A stretch of DNA of 54,215 bases, taken from contig DATJUX010000005.1 in the NCBI GenBank assembly GCA_035502095.1, forward strand, positions 1 through 54,215, written 5' to 3'. Made by a program: the position numbers and the translations under genes. The number at the start of each line of letters is the position of its first letter. Within the stretch, counting starts at the first letter, position 1. This DNA comes from JAKANT01 sp035502095. Lineage in GTDB: Bacteria > Pseudomonadota > Gammaproteobacteria > Burkholderiales > Burkholderiaceae_F. Positions 7,300 to 17,304 of the stretch are shown here, one piece after another. The notes under the pieces were generated by a model that saw nothing but the letters and a program-made list of their open reading frames with translations, was not told where the DNA came from and did not search any database.

Positions 7300-8736
7300 A
7301 TGCTTGCTACCTGCAAGCAGTACATCAATGGGCACTGGGAAACCGGTGTCACGCTGGGCGAGAGCGGAAACCCGTCGGACGCGGCTGACCCGGTCAGCGA
7401 TTTCGCCCGCGGCGACGCACGTCAGACCGAAGATGCGATTCGCGCGGCGGCCGGCGCGCGCAGAGCCTGGGCCGACAGCACGCCACAGCGCCGCTTCGAC
7501 GTCCTCGATTTCGTCGGCTCCGAGATCCTCGCGCGTAAGGAAGAGCTCGGCCGCCTGCTGGCGCGCGAGGAAGGAAAGGCGCTGGCGGAGGCGATCGGCG
7601 AGGCCAACCGTGCCGGCCAGATCTTCAAGTTCTTCGCTGCCGAAGCGCTGCGGATCGGGGGCGAGAAGGTGGCATCGGTCCGCCCTGGCGTGGAAGTCGA
7701 CATCACGCGCGAGCCGGTCGGCGTGGTCGGACTGATCACGCCCTGGAACTTCCCCTTTGCGATCCCGGCCTGGAAGATCGCGCCCGCGCTGGCATACGGC
7801 GATACCGTGGTCTTCAAGCCTGCCGAGCTGGTGCCGACCTGCGGCTGGCAGCTTGCCGAGATCATCAGCCGCGCGGGATTGCCCGCCGGAGCGTTCAACC
7901 TGGTGATGGGCAGCGGCCGGCAGGTGGGACAGGCGATCGTCAACAGTCCGCTGGTCGACGCGATCAGCTTCACGGGCTCGGTCGCCACCGGATCGGAGGT
8001 AATCAAGGCCGCCGGCGAGCGGCGCGCCAAGGTGCAGCTGGAGATGGGCGGCAAGAACCCGCTGGTGGTGCTGGCCGATGCCGCGCTCGAACGTGCGGTC
8101 GACTGCGCCATCCAGGGCGCCTTTTTCTCCACCGGCCAGCGCTGCACGGCTTCGAGCCGGATCATCGTCGAAGGCGCGATCTTCGACCGGTTCGTCGAGG
8201 CGATGCGCGTGCGCACCGCGAACCTGCGCGTCGGGCACGCGCTCGCAAGCGACACCGAGATCGGCCCGGTGGCGAGCAGCGAGCAGCTGGCCCAGGACCT
8301 GCGCTACTTGCAGATCGGACGCGAAGAGGGCGCGCAGCTCATCACCGGCGGCGAGGTGCTCGAGCGGCCGACCAAGGGCCACTTCCTCGGACCGGCCCTG
8401 TTCGTCGCGCAGCCGCACCACCGGATCGCGCGCGAGGAGATCTTCGGCCCCGTGGCATGCGTCGTGCGCGCCGACGACTACGACCATGCGCTCGCGCTCG
8501 CCAACGACACGCCGTTCGGCCTGTGCGCCGGCATCTGCACGCGCTCGCTCGAACGCGCCACCCACTTCAAGCGCTATGCCGAGGCCGGCATGGTGATGGT
8601 GAACCTGCCCACGGCGGGCGTCGACTTCCACGTGCCGTTCGGAGGGCGCAAGGGGTCGAGCTACGGTCCGCGCGAACAGGGCAGGTACGCCAGCGAGTTC
8701 TACACCGTGGTCAAGACTTCGTACACCAGCGCCTGA
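7300..8736 (+). CDS. Aldehyde dehydrogenase, probable alpha-ketoglutarate semialdehyde dehydrogenase
   Basis: This is an NAD(P)-dependent aldehyde dehydrogenase of 478 residues. Visible are the TPWNFPFAIP cofactor motif, FTGSVATGS, the general-base Glu248 in LEMGGKNP and the nucleophile Cys282 in GQRCTAS. In this context (L-2-keto-3-deoxyarabonate dehydratase nearby, chvE-gguAB immediately after) the substrate is most likely alpha-ketoglutarate semialdehyde, giving 2-oxoglutarate (the AraE step). Other aldehydes are possible. ATG 7300 is preferred over a GTG at 7273 because homology begins with CKQYINGHW. It is the first gene of a run reaching 14663. Confidence 0.85.
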   Translation: MLATCKQYINGHWETGVTLGESGNPSDAADPVSDFARGDARQTEDAIRAAAGARRAWADSTPQRRFDVLDFVGSEILARKEELGRLLAREEGKALAEAIGEANRAGQIFKFFAAEALRIGGEKVASVRPGVEVDITREPVGVVGLITPWNFPFAIPAWKIAPALAYGDTVVFKPAELVPTCGWQLAEIISRAGLPAGAFNLVMGSGRQVGQAIVNSPLVDAISFTGSVATGSEVIKAAGERRAKVQLEMGGKNPLVVLADAALERAVDCAIQGAFFSTGQRCTASSRIIVEGAIFDRFVEAMRVRTANLRVGHALASDTEIGPVASSEQLAQDLRYLQIGREEGAQLITGGEVLERPTKGHFLGPALFVAQPHHRIAREEIFGPVACVVRADDYDHALALANDTPFGLCAGICTRSLERATHFKRYAEAGMVMVNLPTAGVDFHVPFGGRKGSSYGPREQGRYASEFYTVVKTSYTSA

Positions 8737-8799
8737 AGCGGGCGGCCCCCGTCGCCCGAGCGGTGATCACACCTACTGAGAGAGGGAAGGAGACTCAAC

Positions 8800-9864
8800 G
8801 TGAAGAAGATCAAGTCGATGTTGGCCGCTGCCGTCGCGGGCCTCATTGCCCTCGCGCCGGCAGCCATGGCGCAGGACAAGGGATTGATCGGAATTTCCAT
8901 GCCCACCAAGTCGTCGGCGCGCTGGATCTCCGACGGCGAGAGCATGGTCAAGTACTTCAAGGAGAAGGGCTACAAGCCGGATCTGCAATTCGCCGAGGAC
9001 GACATTCCGAACCAGCTGGCCCAGGTCGAGAACATGATCACCAAGGGCTCCAAGGTTCTGATCATCGCCGCCATCGACGGCACCACGCTGTCGAACGCGC
9101 TGCAGAAGGCGGCGGACAAGGGCGTCAAGGTGATCGCGTACGACCGCCTGATCCGCGGCTCGAAGAACGTCGACTACTACACGACCTTCGACAATTTCCA
9201 GGTCGGCGTGCTGCAGGCCGGCTCGATCGTCGACAAGCTCGGCCTGAAGCAGGGCAAGGGGCCGTTCAACATCGAGCTCTTCGGCGGTTCGCCGGACGAC
9301 AACAACGCGTTCTTCTTCTACGACGGCGCGATGAGCGTGCTCAAGCCCTACATCGACAGCGGCAAGCTGGTGGTGCGCAGCAAGCAGATGGGCATGGACA
9401 AGGTCGGCACGCTGCGCTGGGACGGCGCAGTGGCGCAGGCCCGCATGGACAATCTGCTGTCCGCGTTCTACGGCAAGGACAAGGTCGACGCGGTCCTGTC
9501 GCCCTACGACGGCCTTTCGATCGGCATCCTCTCCTCGCTCAAGGGCGTCGGCTACTGCACGGCCCAGCAGGCCTGCCCCGTCGTGACCGGCCAGGACGCG
9601 GAGATTCCGTCGATCAAGTCGATGCTGCGCGGCGAGCAGACCTCGACCGTGTTCAAGGACACGCGTGATCTCGCCCGCGTCACGGTCAACATGACCGACG
9701 CCATCCTCTCCGGCAAGCAGCCCGAGATCAACGACACCAAGACCTACGAAAACGGCATCAAGGTCGTGCCCTCGTACCTGCTCAAGCCGGTGGCGGTCGA
9801 CATGTCGAACTGGAAGAAGGTGCTCGTCGACAGCGGCTACTACAAGGAGAGCCAGCTGAAGTAG
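8800..9864 (+). CDS. chvE: Sugar ABC transporter substrate-binding protein, ChvE family
   Basis: This periplasmic binding protein of 354 residues has a signal peptide cut after AMA (residue 24). IGISMPTKSSARWI, VITKG-type hinge segments, AAIDGTTLSNAL, IAYDRLI and VTGQDAEI match ChvE/galactose-arabinose binding proteins. It begins with GTG (8800) after GGAAGGAG. In Agrobacterium, ChvE binds arabinose, galactose, glucose and related sugars and feeds GguAB; it also talks to VirA there, but no such sensor is seen here. GguA follows after 73 bases that contain a strong hairpin. Confidence 0.93.
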   Translation: MKKIKSMLAAAVAGLIALAPAAMAQDKGLIGISMPTKSSARWISDGESMVKYFKEKGYKPDLQFAEDDIPNQLAQVENMITKGSKVLIIAAIDGTTLSNALQKAADKGVKVIAYDRLIRGSKNVDYYTTFDNFQVGVLQAGSIVDKLGLKQGKGPFNIELFGGSPDDNNAFFFYDGAMSVLKPYIDSGKLVVRSKQMGMDKVGTLRWDGAVAQARMDNLLSAFYGKDKVDAVLSPYDGLSIGILSSLKGVGYCTAQQACPVVTGQDAEIPSIKSMLRGEQTSTVFKDTRDLARVTVNMTDAILSGKQPEINDTKTYENGIKVVPSYLLKPVAVDMSNWKKVLVDSGYYKESQLK

Positions 9865-9888
9865 CATCGGCAGAATGACGCAAGCGCG

Positions 9889-9908
9889 GGGCGCAGCGCA
9901 TTGCGCCC
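9889..9908 (+). terminator. Intercistronic hairpin after chvE
   Basis: GGGCGCA and TGCGCCC form a 7-bp perfect stem with a 6-base loop between chvE and gguA. No T-run follows, so partial termination or 3'-end protection of the binding-protein message is more likely than full termination. Such hairpins commonly let the binding protein exceed its transporter. Confidence 0.4.
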
Positions 9909-9937
9909 TGCGCCGCCTGCGCAAACAAGGAGACCGC

Positions 9938-11482
<1,545 letters not shown>

Positions 11483-11483
11483 G

Positions 11484-12731
11484 ATGGAACGTCAGGCCAC
11501 GGCCCAGCAGAGCCTCGTCGAGCACGGCAGTGCCGGTGCAGCGGCGCCAGCCGAGGCCTCGGCGTCCACGGTCCGCGCCAGCTATCTCGACTACCTCAAG
11601 CACAACATGCGCGAGTACGGCATGTTGCTGTCGCTGGTCGCGATCATGGTGTTCTTCCAGTTCATGACCGACGGCACGCTGCTGCAGCCGCTGAACCTCA
11701 CGAACCTGGTGCTGCAGAACAGCTACATCGTCATCATGGCGCTCGGCATGCTGCTGGTGATCGTGGCCGGGTGCATCGATCTTTCCGTGGGCTCGGTGTG
11801 CGGCTTCATCGGCGCGCTGGCAGCGGTGCTGATGGTCGAGTACGGCCTGCACTTCGTGCCGGCGGTGCTGATCTGCCTGCTCGCCGGCGCGCTGATCGGC
11901 GGCGTGCAGGGCTGGTTCGTCGCGTTCGCCAGGATCCCGTCGTTCATCGTCACGCTGGCGGGGATGCTGGTGTTCAAGGGCCTGGCGCTGGCCTTGCTGC
12001 AGGGCCAGTCGGTCGGGCCCTTCCCGACCCAGTTCCAGCTGATCAGCTCCGGTTTCGTTCCGGACTTCTTCCATGTCGAAGGGCTGCGCCTGACTTCGCT
12101 CCTGCTCGGCGCCGCGGTCGCGGTGCTGATGCTGGTCTCGCGCGTGCGCAGCCGCGCCAGCCGGATCAGCTACGGCATGGAAGAGGAGCCATGGCTGCTC
12201 TTCATCACCAAGAACCTGGTGTTCGCCGCGATCCTCGTCTACCTGAGCTACCTGCTCGCCTCGTACAAGGGCCTGCCGAACGTCCTGATCGTGATGGGCG
12301 CGCTGATGCTGCTCTACGACTTCGCCACCAACCGCACCACCATCGGGCGGCGGGTCTACGCACTGGGCGGCAACGCGAAAGCGGCAAAACTCTCGGGCAT
12401 CAAGACCGAGCGGCTGGCGTTCTACACGTTCGTGAACATGGGCGTGCTCGCTGCGCTGGCGGGCCTCGTCTTCGCCGCGCGCCTGAACACGGCCACGCCG
12501 AAGGCCGGCCTCGGCTTCGAGCTCGACGTGATCGCCGCCTGTTTCATCGGCGGTGCTTCCGCCTCGGGCGGCGTCGGCAAGGTGATGGGCGCCGTCATCG
12601 GTGCCTTCATCATGGGCGTGATGAACAACGGCATGTCGATCCTCGGTGTCGGCATCGACTACCAGCAGGTGATCAAGGGCCTCGTCCTGCTGGCCGCCGT
12701 GTACGTCGATGTCTACAACAAGAACAAGTAG
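11484..12731 (+). CDS. gguB: Sugar ABC transporter permease GguB
   Basis: This permease has 415 residues with about ten hydrophobic segments and BPD_transp_2 features: VIVAGCIDLSVGSV near residues 92-105 and GGNAKAAKLSGIKT near 296-309. A long central insertion between membrane segments (around residues 210-260), with the remaining helices after it, is typical of the XylH/GguB group rather than RbsC. ATG 11484 is two bases after the gguA stop, which fits coupled translation. It forms the inner-membrane channel for ChvE ligands. Confidence 0.92.
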   Translation: MERQATAQQSLVEHGSAGAAAPAEASASTVRASYLDYLKHNMREYGMLLSLVAIMVFFQFMTDGTLLQPLNLTNLVLQNSYIVIMALGMLLVIVAGCIDLSVGSVCGFIGALAAVLMVEYGLHFVPAVLICLLAGALIGGVQGWFVAFARIPSFIVTLAGMLVFKGLALALLQGQSVGPFPTQFQLISSGFVPDFFHVEGLRLTSLLLGAAVAVLMLVSRVRSRASRISYGMEEEPWLLFITKNLVFAAILVYLSYLLASYKGLPNVLIVMGALMLLYDFATNRTTIGRRVYALGGNAKAAKLSGIKTERLAFYTFVNMGVLAALAGLVFAARLNTATPKAGLGFELDVIAACFIGGASASGGVGKVMGAVIGAFIMGVMNNGMSILGVGIDYQQVIKGLVLLAAVYVDVYNKNK

Positions 12732-12747
12732 CAGGGCGTCGCCGGCC

Positions 12748-13758
12748 ATGAGCGCGGGACTGGTCCAGGTACTCGAACGGCCGCGCGGCCTGCGCTGCGA
12801 AATCACGGATCTGGGCGCGTCCTGGGTCTCGTGCCGGGTACCGCTGCGCGACGGCACCCGGCGCGAAGCGTTGCTCGGATACGAAGATCTCGACCGCTAT
12901 CTCGGCGGCGCCGGCTTCTTCGGTGCGACCGTCGGTCGCTACGCCAACCGCGTCGCCCGCGCGCGTTACGTGCGCCACGGCGTCGAGGTGCAACTGGTGC
13001 CGAACCAGTGGGGAAACCAGCTGCACGGCGGTCCGGAGGGCTTCAATCACCGGCGCTGGAACATCGTTGCGGCCGATGCGGAGCAGATCGCCATGACGCT
13101 GCATTCGCCGGACGGCGACCAGGGTTTCCCGGGCGCCGTCGATGTGCGGGTCACGTATCGACTCGACAGCGACTTCGGCCTGCGCGTCGACTTCGAGGCC
13201 GACGTGACGCGCGAGACGCCGCTCGCGCTGACCAATCACGCGCTGTTCAACCTAGATGCCGAGCAGACCGACTGCCGCGGCCATCGCCTGCGCATCGCCG
13301 CCGATCGTTACGTGCCGGTGGACGCGCAGCGGATTCCGCTCGGCACGCTGGAACCGGTGCCGGAGGACTTCGACTTCCGCGGCCTGCACCGCATCGACCG
13401 CGACTTCCTTGCGAGCGAGCAGCAGCGGCAGGCGCAGGGATACGACCACGCGTTCCTGCTCGACGTGGCCTGTCGCTCGGGCGACCTGCCGGCGGCCGAG
13501 ATGGAGTCTGCCGACGGCCGCCTGCGCGCGCGCCTTTACACCGATCAGCCGGCGCTGCAGTTCTACAGCGGCAACTTCCTCGAAGGCGTGTCACGGCGCG
13601 GCGGCGGCACGTACCCGCGCTATGCGGGCCTCGCGCTGGAGCCGGGCCTGCCGCCCGACTCGCCCAACCATCCCGAATGGAGCCCGTGGAGCGACTGTTT
13701 CGCCGTGCCCGGCCAACGCTGGCGCGGGTTCCTGCGTTGGGAGTTCGTGCCCGGCTAG
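12748..13758 (+). CDS. galM: Aldose 1-epimerase (mutarotase)
   Basis: This galactose-mutarotase fold of 336 residues interconverts alpha and beta aldoses, supplying the anomer used by a sugar 1-dehydrogenase. Family motifs are FFGATVGRYANR, QLHGG, TNHALFNL with the catalytic His (the usual TNHSYFNL is altered), QGYDHAFLLD with Asp and LALEPGLPPDSPNHPEW with Glu. It sits 16 bases after gguB and 23 before a lactonase gene, so uptake, mutarotation and lactone opening are encoded in order. Confidence 0.88.
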   Translation: MSAGLVQVLERPRGLRCEITDLGASWVSCRVPLRDGTRREALLGYEDLDRYLGGAGFFGATVGRYANRVARARYVRHGVEVQLVPNQWGNQLHGGPEGFNHRRWNIVAADAEQIAMTLHSPDGDQGFPGAVDVRVTYRLDSDFGLRVDFEADVTRETPLALTNHALFNLDAEQTDCRGHRLRIAADRYVPVDAQRIPLGTLEPVPEDFDFRGLHRIDRDFLASEQQRQAQGYDHAFLLDVACRSGDLPAAEMESADGRLRARLYTDQPALQFYSGNFLEGVSRRGGGTYPRYAGLALEPGLPPDSPNHPEWSPWSDCFAVPGQRWRGFLRWEFVPG

Positions 13759-13781
13759 CGCGGGCGATCCGGGGCACCACG

Positions 13782-14663
13782 ATGCGAGCCGATCTCGTTT
13801 GGGACGCACGCTGCACGCTCGGCGAAGGTGTCGTGTGGAACGAAGGCGACCAGACGGTCTACTTCGTCGACATCAAGAGTCCCGCCGTCCACGCGTACGT
13901 TCCGGCCACCAGTGTGTGCCGCCGCTGGGACATGCCGGAGATGGTGGGCTGGCTGGTCCCGCGGCGCAGCGGCGGGTGGATCGCAGGCATGAAAAGCGGG
14001 GTCGCGGCCCTGACGCTCGACGGCACCGCGCGCCTGGAGTGGCTGCACCGGATGCACGGCGCGGACTCGCCGCTGCGACTGAACGATGCCAAGGCCGACG
14101 CCGCCGGCTGCCTGTGGTTCGGCACGATGAACAACGAGGACGAGACCCGTCCCGAGGGCCGCTTCTATCGCCTCGACCCGGACGGCTCGCTGCAGGTCGT
14201 GGACGAAGGTTATGGCGTCACCAACGGGCCGTGCTTCTCGCCCGACGGCCGCACGCTCTATCACACCGACAGCGTGCTACGAACGATCTATGCGTTCGAT
14301 GTCGGTGCCGACCGCACGCTTTCCAACAAGCGGGTCTGGAAACGCATCGAGGGAACGGAACAGGCCGAAGGGTATCCGGACGGCATGTGCACGGACCGAG
14401 AAGGGTTCGTGTGGGTCGCCCGCTGGGCGGCCGGATGCGTCACGCGGCTGGACCCGCAAGGCAACGAGGTGACACGCATTCAAACCGGCGCGCCGCGCAC
14501 GACCAACTGCTGTTTCGGCGGTGCCGACCTCGGCGACCTGTACATCACGAGCGCCAGGATCGGCTTGGACGCATCAGCGCTGCTTGCCGCGCCGGACTCG
14601 GGCGCGCTGCTGGTCGCGCGCGGGGTTGGGCGCGGCAACGTGCCGCACGCGTTCGGCGGCTGA
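13782..14663 (+). CDS. SMP-30/gluconolactonase family sugar lactonase
   Basis: This regucalcin-like lactonase of 293 residues has all metal/substrate ligands visible: Glu15 (LGEGVVW), Asn101 (RLNDAKADAAG), Asn148 (GVTNGPCFSPDG) and Asp200 (YPDGMCTDREG). It most likely hydrolyses L-arabinono- or D-galactono-lactone made by an aldose dehydrogenase. It is the last gene of the chvE run and faces the Gfo/Idh gene convergently, with 52 bases between the two stops. It is closer to classical SMP-30 than the lactonase at 5131. Confidence 0.85.
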   Translation: MRADLVWDARCTLGEGVVWNEGDQTVYFVDIKSPAVHAYVPATSVCRRWDMPEMVGWLVPRRSGGWIAGMKSGVAALTLDGTARLEWLHRMHGADSPLRLNDAKADAAGCLWFGTMNNEDETRPEGRFYRLDPDGSLQVVDEGYGVTNGPCFSPDGRTLYHTDSVLRTIYAFDVGADRTLSNKRVWKRIEGTEQAEGYPDGMCTDREGFVWVARWAAGCVTRLDPQGNEVTRIQTGAPRTTNCCFGGADLGDLYITSARIGLDASALLAAPDSGALLVARGVGRGNVPHAFGG

Positions 14664-14715
14664 ACGAAACAAACGAACTGCCGGTGCGGCGCACTTCCCG
14701 TGTCATTGGCGTGTT

Positions 14716-15780
14716 TCAACCGGCGAGCGCGATCTCGCGGCGTTCGCGCGCCGCCTCGACGCCGAGGTCGAGCAGCTCCTGGACCAGGATCGCCTGCTCG
14801 ACGGGAACCGGATTGGGGCCGCCACCACGCAGGGCATCGCGCAAGGCCGCGTAGTACGCGGGATAGGCTCCGTTGAGCAGCCGCGTGTCCTCATGCCGCA
14901 CGCTGTCGCCGTCGCCGAGCCAGAGGTGCGCGACACGGGGGTCGTGACCCCAGTCCGCGGCGGCGAGGTCGGCGCTGCTGGCACCTGCCTTGAGCGTGTC
15001 CTCCTGCGGATCGAGTCCCTCGACGACGAAGGTGCCGCGCGTGCCATGCACGGTGAAGCGCTCGTTCGGCCGCGCCACGAGCGCGCTGCCGTGCAGTCGA
15101 GCACGCAAGCCCGCGTGCGGGCCTTGCGACCAGCGCAGCTGGGCATGGAACCAGTCGTCGGCGACCGCGCCGTCGCGCGCGGCGTGGCGGTCGAGTGCGA
15201 TCGCCGCCGGCGCGCCGAACAGGCGCACGCATTGATCGACGAGATGGGGCCCGAGGTCCATCCACAAGCCGGTGCCCGGGGCGCCGCTCTCGCGCCAGCG
15301 GGCGCGCACCTGGGGCCGGTAGCGATCGAAGTGCGACACGAACTCGACCACGCGTCCGAGCGTTCCCTCGCGCACGACACGCGCGAGAGTCAGGAAGTCG
15401 CTGTCCCAGCGCCGGTTGTGAAACACGCTCAGCACCAGGCCGCGGCTTTGCGCGGCAGCCGCCAGCTCGCGCGCCTGCGCCCGATTCAACGCGAACGGCT
15501 TGTCGACCACCACGTGGCGCCCGGCCTCGAGCGCGGCGAGCGCTTGCGGATGATGCAGCTCGTTCGGCGTGGCGACGACGACGAGCCCGACATCGTCGCG
15601 CGCGATCACGCCCTCCGCGGTCGTCACCGCCACCTGCGGACCGAGACGTTCGTGCACCTTGGCCGCGTCGCGGGTCGCCACCGCGACCAGCCGCAGCCCC
15701 GGCGTCGCCTGAATGAGCGGGGAATGGAACGTCTCGCCGGCGAGGCCGAACCCGATCAGACCGACTCCGATGTCATCCAT
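14716..15780 (-). CDS. Gfo/Idh/MocA family oxidoreductase
   Basis: The N-terminal Rossmann fold (VGLIGFGLAGETFHSPLI), ATPNELHHPQA and the catalytic-lysine motif VVDKPFAL are followed by the C-terminal alpha/beta domain (WMDLGPHLVDQ). Length is 354 residues, close to the E. coli YdgJ-type group. It should oxidise or reduce a sugar or inositol derivative with NAD(P). It is the last gene of the long minus-strand run that starts with gtsA, 36 bases after the Dabb gene. It could supply a missing sugar 1-dehydrogenase, but it does not look like Azospirillum L-arabinose dehydrogenase. Confidence 0.85.
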   Translation of the reverse strand: MDDIGVGLIGFGLAGETFHSPLIQATPGLRLVAVATRDAAKVHERLGPQVAVTTAEGVIARDDVGLVVVATPNELHHPQALAALEAGRHVVVDKPFALNRAQARELAAAAQSRGLVLSVFHNRRWDSDFLTLARVVREGTLGRVVEFVSHFDRYRPQVRARWRESGAPGTGLWMDLGPHLVDQCVRLFGAPAAIALDRHAARDGAVADDWFHAQLRWSQGPHAGLRARLHGSALVARPNERFTVHGTRGTFVVEGLDPQEDTLKAGASSADLAAADWGHDPRVAHLWLGDGDSVRHEDTRLLNGAYPAYYAALRDALRGGGPNPVPVEQAILVQELLDLGVEAARERREIALAG

Positions 15781-15816
15781 CGCTCTGGCTCCTGTTGCCG
15801 ATTCGATCGTCAGAAT

Positions 15817-16116
15817 TCACACGGGATAGTCGAGTACCAGGACGTCGGCGAGATGCGGTTTGAGCCGCGCGACGAAGGCCTGGTGCGCCGGGTGCGGCAG
15901 GTACGCATCGCGTGCCGCCACGTCGTTGAACGTGAGCAGAAACGCGTGCGTGAAACCTTTCGACAGCCCCTCGGGACTGATGTCGGTGCCCCACTCGAAC
16001 GCGGTGATGCCACCGATCTGCGCGGCCAGCGCTTCGAATGCGGTTTCGATGCCGGCCCGCTCCATTGCGGACGTGTCGGGGGCGAAGCGCAACAGGACGA
16101 TATGCCGGAGCGCCAC
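15817..16116 (-). CDS. Dabb (stress-responsive alpha/beta barrel) domain protein
   Basis: This 99-residue protein starts with RHIVLLRF and has the FEWGTDISPEGLSKGFTHAFLLTF core typical of the dimeric Dabb fold (PF07876). Members are often small partners of sugar or polyketide enzymes and their function is usually unknown. GTG at 16116 is taken as start; it lies four bases after the stop of the DUF993 gene, implying coupling and perhaps a shared task. Confidence 0.75.
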   Translation of the reverse strand: MALRHIVLLRFAPDTSAMERAGIETAFEALAAQIGGITAFEWGTDISPEGLSKGFTHAFLLTFNDVAARDAYLPHPAHQAFVARLKPHLADVLVLDYPV

Positions 16117-16120
16117 TTGC

Positions 16121-17290
16121 TCACGCCTCGATGCCACACGACACCGCGAGGAGTTGTCGCATGCGGCTGCACGCCAGCTCGGGATCGGCGAGCGCGCCGC
16201 AATCATCGGCGAGCTCGAACACACGCGCATAGTGCACCGGCCCGCGCGCCGACTGCAGGCCGCCGGCCATCGAGAAGTGGCGTTGGTGCCCGTTGAGCCA
16301 GGCGAGGAACACCACGCCCGCCTTGTAGTGCCGCGTCGGCGCGCGGAAGATTTCGCGCGACAGCGCGACCGTAGGATCGAGGATCTCGTGGAAGCGAGCG
16401 CGGTTGCCCTGCGCCAGCGCCGCGAGCGCCACCGCCGCGACCGGCGCGATCGGATCGAAGATGCCGAGTAGTCCGTGCGAATGGCCCGCGGCATCGCCGG
16501 CGATCAGCTCGGCGTAGTTGAAGTCGTCGCCCGTGTACATCTTGACGCCGGCCGGCAGGCGGCGGCGCAACTCCAGTTCCCACCTGGCGTCGAGCAGCGA
16601 CACCTTGATCCCTTCGACGCGGCTCGCGTTCTCGCGGACCAGCTGCGCCACGGTGTCGAGTGCCCGGCCGAGGTCGGTGGTGCCCCAGTAGCCGCGCAGC
16701 TCCGGATCGAACATCTCGCCGAGCCAGTGCAGCACCACGGGTTGCGAGCAGTCGCGCAACAGCCGGCCGTACAGGGCGAGGTAGTCGTCGGCGTGGCGCG
16801 CGATGCGTGCCAGCGCCCGACTCGCCATCAGGATCGCGCGCCCGCCCTCGGCCTCGACGACGCCGAGTTGCTCGCGATACGCGGCTTCGACCTGCGCCAG
16901 CGTGGCCTCCGGCCCCGGCGCGAGCTGATCCGTTCCGACGCCGCACGCGAGGTCGGCGCCGGGAATGGAACGCGCGTGGCGCAGCGAACGCTGGATCAAC
17001 TCGCGCGCGACCGGCCAGTCGACGCCCATGCCGCGCTGGGCGGTGTCCATCGCCTCGGCGATCTTGAAGCCGAGGCGGTACAGATGGTCACGGAACGCGA
17101 GCGTCGATTCCCAATCGACCCGCGGTGAGCTGTCCCACGGATCGACCGTCGCGAACGGATCGGCTACGACGTGCGCGGCCGCATAGACGGTGCGGTTGAA
17201 CGGCGCCGGCTTGCCCTGCGGGCGGATCGGCCGCGCGTCGAGCGTGTGGGTCCTGAGGGTGCCGTCGGCCTGCGGCAATCGGATCTGCAT
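16121..17290 (-). CDS. DUF993 family protein (DHDPS-like aldolase fold)
   Basis: This 389-residue protein of the PF06187 type is related to dihydrodipicolinate synthase/KDPG aldolases. AEAMDTAQRGMGVDWPVA, CGVGTDQL, QPVVLHWLGEMFDP, the probable Schiff-base lysine in GIKVSLLD and KMYTGDDFNY are visible. No reaction is firmly established for the family to my knowledge. Its place between a GMC flavoprotein and a Dabb protein in a sugar importer operon suggests retro-aldol or dehydration of an oxidised sugar. The ATG at 17290 is chosen because homology begins with MQIRLP. Confidence 0.75.
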   Translation of the reverse strand: MQIRLPQADGTLRTHTLDARPIRPQGKPAPFNRTVYAAAHVVADPFATVDPWDSSPRVDWESTLAFRDHLYRLGFKIAEAMDTAQRGMGVDWPVARELIQRSLRHARSIPGADLACGVGTDQLAPGPEATLAQVEAAYREQLGVVEAEGGRAILMASRALARIARHADDYLALYGRLLRDCSQPVVLHWLGEMFDPELRGYWGTTDLGRALDTVAQLVRENASRVEGIKVSLLDARWELELRRRLPAGVKMYTGDDFNYAELIAGDAAGHSHGLLGIFDPIAPVAAVALAALAQGNRARFHEILDPTVALSREIFRAPTRHYKAGVVFLAWLNGHQRHFSMAGGLQSARGPVHYARVFELADDCGALADPELACSRMRQLLAVSCGIEA

Positions 17291-17304
17291 GCTGACTCCT
17301 GCAC

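Noticed and set aside
12831..14663. A 610-codon frame ending with the second lactonase
   Set aside because: The upstream part overlaps galM in another frame and is arginine-rich noise; the lactonase begins at ATG 13782.
14716..15780. The Gfo/Idh gene as Azospirillum-type L-arabinose 1-dehydrogenase
   Set aside because: Motifs match the YdgJ-like group better and the gene ends a different operon; kept only as a possibility.
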